DNA of 64,000 nt, taken from assembly GCA_002315595.1 (NCBI GenBank), contig DCHG01000062.1, positions 8,127 through 72,126 on the forward strand, given 5' to 3'. Below are positions 60,568-64,000 of this stretch, piece after piece (position 1 is the stretch's first letter; every line of letters starts with the position of its first letter). The translations under genes and the position numbers were made by a program. Below the pieces are notes generated by a model. It was given only the letters and a program-made list of their open reading frames with translations. It was not told the DNA's origin and made no database searches. This DNA comes from Clostridiales bacterium UBA1758. Lineage in GTDB: Bacteria > Bacillota > Clostridia > Oscillospirales > UBA1758.

Positions 60568-61833
60568 TTATATTCTCAAACCCTCTGGTAACATAATACA
60601 TCCAAAAGATTTTGGTACCCATGTCATTCTTTCTTTATTTGATTTCGTTTCAACTATATTTATCTCAAACCCCGGAATACAGTCTTCCATAAAATTTTGA
60701 CCTGATCCAACAAATGTAAAAATTACAAATCGACAATAATATGTTCCGACTGCCAACATATCAATATCATATTTCAATTTAATTATGTTTTTTCCTTTTT
60801 TTAACGTCATCCCATAAGTGTTGGAAGACGCTATTGGTTGTTGATTTTTATCAAGATATTCAATCCGTATCCCAACATAATTCATTTCCTTTTCGGAATT
60901 AATTACGTATTTCAAAATAAACGGTTCAAAGTGTTCGAATTTAAAAGATAACTCTTCCCCTTCAGGTCTAATTTCCTGAACTCTGATTCTTTTTTCAGAA
61001 AGCCAGCGAGGACGTTTGTAGGATGTATAATCTACCAGTCCATCCGCTTCTAAATCCCGATGAAGATATATATCAATCCCGGTATCCACATCTCCGTCAA
61101 AGACGACCTTTCCGTGGTCAAGGACGACGACGCGATCGCAGAGTTGTCGGATGGTATTCATATTATGCGAAACATAGAGGATGGTGCGCCCCTGCGCACG
61201 GGAAACGTCGTTCATCTTATCAAGGCATTTTTTCTGAAACGCCATATCCCCGACCGCCAAGACCTCATCCATAATCATGATCTCGGAGTCGAGATGCGCG
61301 GCAACGGAGAACGCGAGTTTCACATACATTCCTGACGAGTACCGCTTGACCGGCGTATCAATGAATTGACGACACTCCGAAAAGTCAATAATATCGTCCA
61401 TTTTCGTGTCAATCTCCGCCCTTGTCATACCGAGAATCGCACCATTCATATAAATATTTTCGCGTCCGGTCAATTCGCCGTGAAAGCCGGTACCGACCTC
61501 CAACATAGACGCCACGCGACCGTTCAGTCCGATCTCTCCCGCGGAGGGTGCCGTCACGCGTGACAGAAGTTTCAACAATGTGGACTTTCCCGCACCGTTA
61601 TGGCCGATAATACCCACGCGTTCGCCCTTTTTGACATCGAACGAAACCCCGTCAAGTGCCAAAAACCTCTCGTTCTTGCCGTAGGTCTTTGCACCGATTT
61701 TGATATTCGGATCCTCTTTGCCGCGCTTTCGTGCCCACCAACTTTGCAAATCACCCTGCAACGAGCCACCGCCGATCGCACCAAGACGGTACTCTTTGGA
61801 CACATTATCAATTTTTATCATTAGTTCGTTCAT
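60568..61833 (-). CDS. wzt: Polysaccharide ABC exporter ATPase with glycan-binding C-terminal domain
   Basis: This 421-residue protein has Walker A GHNGAGKS (77-84), signature YSSGM (165-169), Walker B IMIMDE (185-190) and the switch His in YVSHNMN. The C-terminal about 150 residues form the beta-rich Wzt domain that recognises the modified end of the glycan. The coding sequence is G/C-rich for the ATPase and turns AT-rich at about 61060 (residue 258), the domain border, so the recognition domain appears swapped. Works with Wzm at 62343, from which it is separated by an inserted element. Confidence 0.95.
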   Translation of the reverse strand: MNELMIKIDNVSKEYRLGAIGGGSLQGDLQSWWARKRGKEDPNIKIGAKTYGKNERFLALDGVSFDVKKGERVGIIGHNGAGKSTLLKLLSRVTAPSAGEIGLNGRVASMLEVGTGFHGELTGRENIYMNGAILGMTRAEIDTKMDDIIDFSECRQFIDTPVKRYSSGMYVKLAFSVAAHLDSEIMIMDEVLAVGDMAFQKKCLDKMNDVSRAQGRTILYVSHNMNTIRQLCDRVVVLDHGKVVFDGDVDTGIDIYLHRDLEADGLVDYTSYKRPRWLSEKRIRVQEIRPEGEELSFKFEHFEPFILKYVINSEKEMNYVGIRIEYLDKNQQPIASSNTYGMTLKKGKNIIKLKYDIDMLAVGTYYCRFVIFTFVGSGQNFMEDCIPGFEINIVETKSNKERMTWVPKSFGCIMLPEGLRI

Positions 61834-61846
61834 AAATTCACCTTTT

Positions 61847-61881
61847 TAGTTGCTAGTTGTTAGTTGCTAGTTGTTAGTTGC
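61847..61881. repeat. Left heptanucleotide array of the element
   Basis: Five tandem heptamers in the order TAGTTGC, TAGTTGT, TAGTTGC, TAGTTGT, TAGTTGC. The stop codon and last six residues (QLTTSN) of the four-helix-bundle gene are encoded by this array. Confidence 0.95.
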
Positions 61882-62249
61882 AAACGGTTGGATCTCAATT
61901 TTTTCATCATTGTATTCAGCATTTTCCCAACCTCATTGCAAAGGCTTATTGCCAAAGCTGACTGTTCTTCGGAAAAATAGCCTAATTCTGTGCAAATAAA
62001 CAACTGTGTTTGAAGTTCATACTCTGAGCCAAGCGAAATTGAAAGGAAATGCAGGAAATCCTTTTCGCCGCTTCGTGCGGTTCCTTCCGCAATATTTGAT
62101 GCAATCGATACGGATGATCGCCGCATCTGATCCGCCAAAGCAAATGTTTCTTCTTTCGGAAGCAGCTTTATTAGCCGATAAACTTCTTTAATAAGTTCTA
62201 TGGACCTTCGCCAGACGATCAGTTCCCTGTAATCTTTCGTTTGCTCCAT
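61860..62249 (-). CDS. Four-helix-bundle protein (23S rRNA intervening-sequence protein family)
   Basis: This 129-residue protein belongs to the S23/IVP family, related in fold to the Avd accessory protein of diversity-generating retroelements. Marks: DYRELIVWRRSIELIKEVYRL, FALADQMRRSSVSIASNIAEG and the SEYELQTQLFI helix. Such proteins form pentameric helical barrels; their role outside rRNA inserts is unknown. The start has GGAG upstream. The C-terminal QLTTSN and stop come from the flanking repeat, so gene and repeat evolved as one unit. Confidence 0.9.
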   Translation of the reverse strand: MEQTKDYRELIVWRRSIELIKEVYRLIKLLPKEETFALADQMRRSSVSIASNIAEGTARSGEKDFLHFLSISLGSEYELQTQLFICTELGYFSEEQSALAISLCNEVGKMLNTMMKKLRSNRLQLTTSN

Positions 62250-62273
62250 TTTTACTCCATTCCATTACAAACC

Positions 62274-62336
62274 AGCAACTATCAACTAGAGACTAGCAAC
62301 TAACAACTAGCAACTAGCAACTAACAACTAGCAACT
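62274..62336. repeat. Right heptanucleotide array of the element
   Basis: Nine tandem heptamers of the AGCAACT/AACAACT type (complement of the left array); the second and third from the inner side are diverged (ATCAACT, AGAGACT). The array ends 6 bases before the wzm stop. Confidence 0.95.
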
Positions 62337-62342
62337 AAAACC

Positions 62343-63185
62343 TCACACCGTATCCATAAACGTTTTTTCAACTTTGCTGAACAGGACGACGCCGAAAACA
62401 AGCAAAACTGCCGTCACCGCAATACTCAGCCCCCAATAGCCCATCGAAATTTCACCCGTGCCGAGGCAACCGTAGCGGATCAATTCAACAACGGGCGTCA
62501 TCGGGTTGATCATACAAATCGCACGAAGATTGTCCGGCAATGAGGTCGTCGAATAGATGATCGGCGTGATATACATCCACAGTGACACACCGAAGCCGAC
62601 CAAAACCGACAGATCGCGGTACTTCGTCGTCAACGACGAGATAATGATGCCGCATCCCAACCCCAGCGCCGCCATTTGAAGGATCAGTGCGGGGATCAGC
62701 AACGCAACCCATGTGAAGGAGATCGCGGCTCCGTTGAGTTTGAAATAGATCCAAAATGCGGCGAACATCGCCACCTGCACCGCCATTTCCATCAAGCCGG
62801 TGATAACCGCCGAGATCGGCGAAACCAGTCGCGGGAAGTAGACCTTGCCAAAAACGCCGGCGTTGCCCGTAAACGTCCCCGATGTGCTGTTAAGACAGTA
62901 TGCAAAATAACTCCATGCCGTGTTACCGCACATATAGAACAGGAAATATGGTACGCCGTCAGATGGGATTTCCGCAATCGTGCCGAAGACGAAAGTGGAG
63001 ATCAATGTGCTGATCAGCGGCGAAAGGATCAGCCATGCAGGACCGAGAATGGTTTGTTTGTACCGTGTTGAAAAGTTTCGCTTGACAAATAGAAAAATCA
63101 GGTCACGATATTGCCAGATTTCTTTTAAATTGATGTCGCGCCACCCGGTTTTCGGCCGAATAACGGTTTTGAAGTTTTGTGTCAT
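62343..63185 (-). CDS. wzm: Polysaccharide ABC exporter permease
   Basis: This 280-residue ABC-2 type membrane protein has six helices. The cytoplasmic N-terminal DLIFLFVKRNFSTRYKQTILGPAW and the GNAGVFGKVYFPRLVSP and YITPIIYSTTSLP segments are typical of Wzm/TagG/RfbA. With Wzt it exports a finished lipid-linked glycan or teichoic-type polymer. In most genomes wzt follows directly; here the heptad-repeat element intervenes. Confidence 0.95.
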   Translation of the reverse strand: MTQNFKTVIRPKTGWRDINLKEIWQYRDLIFLFVKRNFSTRYKQTILGPAWLILSPLISTLISTFVFGTIAEIPSDGVPYFLFYMCGNTAWSYFAYCLNSTSGTFTGNAGVFGKVYFPRLVSPISAVITGLMEMAVQVAMFAAFWIYFKLNGAAISFTWVALLIPALILQMAALGLGCGIIISSLTTKYRDLSVLVGFGVSLWMYITPIIYSTTSLPDNLRAICMINPMTPVVELIRYGCLGTGEISMGYWGLSIAVTAVLLVFGVVLFSKVEKTFMDTV

Positions 63186-63191
63186 CGGTAA

Positions 63192-63974
63192 TCAACTTTC
63201 TATAAAATCGTATAGTTTTTGCAATTCCGAAGAATTATCATGGGTTTCGTGGGATAGGTTTTCGACGAATTTTTGTTGGAGTTCGGGATGGTCGATCAGT
63301 TTTTTGATTGCACGAAAAAGCCCCTCCGCCGTCGGCTCCGCAAGCAATCCGTTTTCGCCGTCAGTGATCTGTTCGTGCATCACGGGGATATCGGTCGTCA
63401 CGATGGGCTTTTGCAGGATTTTTGCTTCCTGAACGGTGAGCCCCCAGCCCTCGGAGAACGAAGTTTGTACATAAATCGTGCAGTTTTTGATGTAGGGATA
63501 GGGATTATCCTTGGTGCCGAGGAGAATGACATAATCCTCAACATGGTTTTCTCGAATCAAATCCTCAATTTCCTGACGAGTCTGACCATCGCCGACAAGG
63601 TACCATTTGTAATCATACCCCGCATCCAACAATAAACGCATCGTCTCGGGGATAAGGGTTTGACCTTTAATCTGTGCTAAACGCCCAACCGTAATAATTG
63701 AAAAATCGCTTAATGACTCAACAGCATTTGTTGACCTGACAATAATATCCTCTTGATTAACAAAGTTAAAAAACACTTGCGTTTTGTTATGTAATGAAGG
63801 AAAATCATTTGTGAATTGATCTACAATCGCATTTGATACGCAATATATTCTATCAAATTTCGAAAAAACGCTTCTATATATCCACTTATTTTTATTCTTT
63901 ATCACATTTCTGCCATGTACCCAAAGAATTTTCTTTTTGGCGTTTACTTTATTTGCAATAAAAACGCTATCAAA
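63192..63974 (-). pseudogene. N-terminally truncated glycosyltransferase family 4 gene
   Basis: The frame codes the C-terminal GT-B half: FDRIYCVSNAIVDQF, TVGRLAQIKGQTL, LVGDGQTR and the donor site SFSEGWGLTVQEAKILQKPIVTTD. Upstream the frame remains open and GT4-like (NAKKKILWVHGR at about 63920) to a TAG at 63977-63975, directly before a probable IS end at 63981. About the first 100 residues expected for the family are missing. A GTG at 63905 could start a 237-residue fragment, but no ribosome site is seen. Probably inactive. Confidence 0.75.
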
Positions 63975-63980
63975 CTAAAG

Positions 63981-64000
63981 TGTACCCGAAAAGGTGGACA
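63981..64000 (+). mobile_element. Probable terminal inverted repeat of an IS3-family element, continuing beyond the window
   Basis: The last 20 bases begin TGTACCC and end GTGGACA, the layout of IS3-family ends (TG at the outer tip, GTGGACA inward). They abut the point where the GT4 frame breaks. The transposase would lie to the right of the window, so this is a proposal from the terminus only. Confidence 0.45.

Larger units (their letters stand above)
61844..62340. mobile_element. Putative small element: four-helix-bundle gene between inverted heptanucleotide-repeat termini
   Basis: This 497-base unit has termini that are exact inverted repeats over 30 bases (61844-61873 and 62311-62340), each starting TTTTAGTTGC and built of TAGTTGC/TAGTTGT heptamers. 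The left array has five heptamers and the right nine, the innermost ones diverged. It carries only the gene at 61860-62249 and fills the space between the wzm stop and the wzt ribosome site. No transposase is present. That it moves is inference. Confidence 0.6.

Noticed and set aside
61860..62249. Intervening sequence inside a 23S rRNA gene
   Set aside because: The four-helix-bundle family is known from rRNA inserts, but there is no rRNA around it; it sits between wzm and wzt.
61847..62336. CRISPR array
   Set aside because: The repeats are contiguous 7-base units without spacers, arranged as two inverted arrays around a gene, and no cas genes are present.

Overview
The window reads as a chromosomal segment of a spore-forming, Gram-positive clostridial bacterium (Firmicutes, class Clostridia; possibly an uncultured gut or anaerobic-digester lineage). 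Supporting signs are the spoIIAA-spoIIAB-sigF operon, spoVB, yabP, yabQ and divIC, a T-box leader on valS, strong GGAGG ribosome binding sites with frequent TTG/GTG starts, and anaerobic indolepyruvate:ferredoxin oxidoreductase genes. Clear promoters repeatedly show a 17-base spacer, often with a TG-extended -10.

Layout. 1-3035 (-) is the start of a long PurL-like protein in which every catalytic motif I can align has been lost. 3074-4582 (-) is a lipoprotein with a transglutaminase-like domain whose catalytic Cys is Ser. 4880-6601 (+) holds an AEC-family transporter and rpe, followed by a tRNA-Arg(ACG). 6906-9531 has a small unknown gene (-), a Gfo/Idh/MocA oxidoreductase (+) and a PhnP-like metallo-beta-lactamase-fold gene (+). 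9632-23436 (-) is one long probable operon: recJ, rel, dtd, an MBL hydrolase, hemZ, a zinc-ribbon protein, punA, mtaD, spoVB, mazG, hup, rqcP, yabP, yabQ, divIC and an S1-domain gene. It matches the Bacillus yab/divIC neighbourhood with a nucleotide-salvage and stringent-response block in front.

23739-37608 (+) holds an SSS symporter with iorA-iorB-paaK-ACT (aryl-pyruvate to aryl-acetate metabolism), a CofE-like/PLP-enzyme/flavodoxin-like trio, T-box-valS-folC, and the sigma-F operon with a Spo0A-box-like site.

37628-64000 is a surface-polysaccharide island, mostly on the minus strand and visibly AT-richer in patches. It has Wzx/Wzy genes, an ABC exporter (Wzm/Wzt), about ten glycosyltransferase-type genes, galE plus glf for UDP-galactofuranose, and fkp plus a GT11 fucosyltransferase for salvaged L-fucose. 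The island shows much rearrangement. A 497-base element with 30-base inverted termini made of heptanucleotide repeats carries one four-helix-bundle gene and sits exactly between wzm and wzt. A 56-base exact direct repeat flanks a GT-D-like gene. Wzt and one GT2 gene are mosaic, poly-G tracts lie at or in glycosyltransferase genes, and a glycosyltransferase at the right edge is cut by a probable IS3-family end.

All family calls come from reading motifs by eye; no database search was possible.
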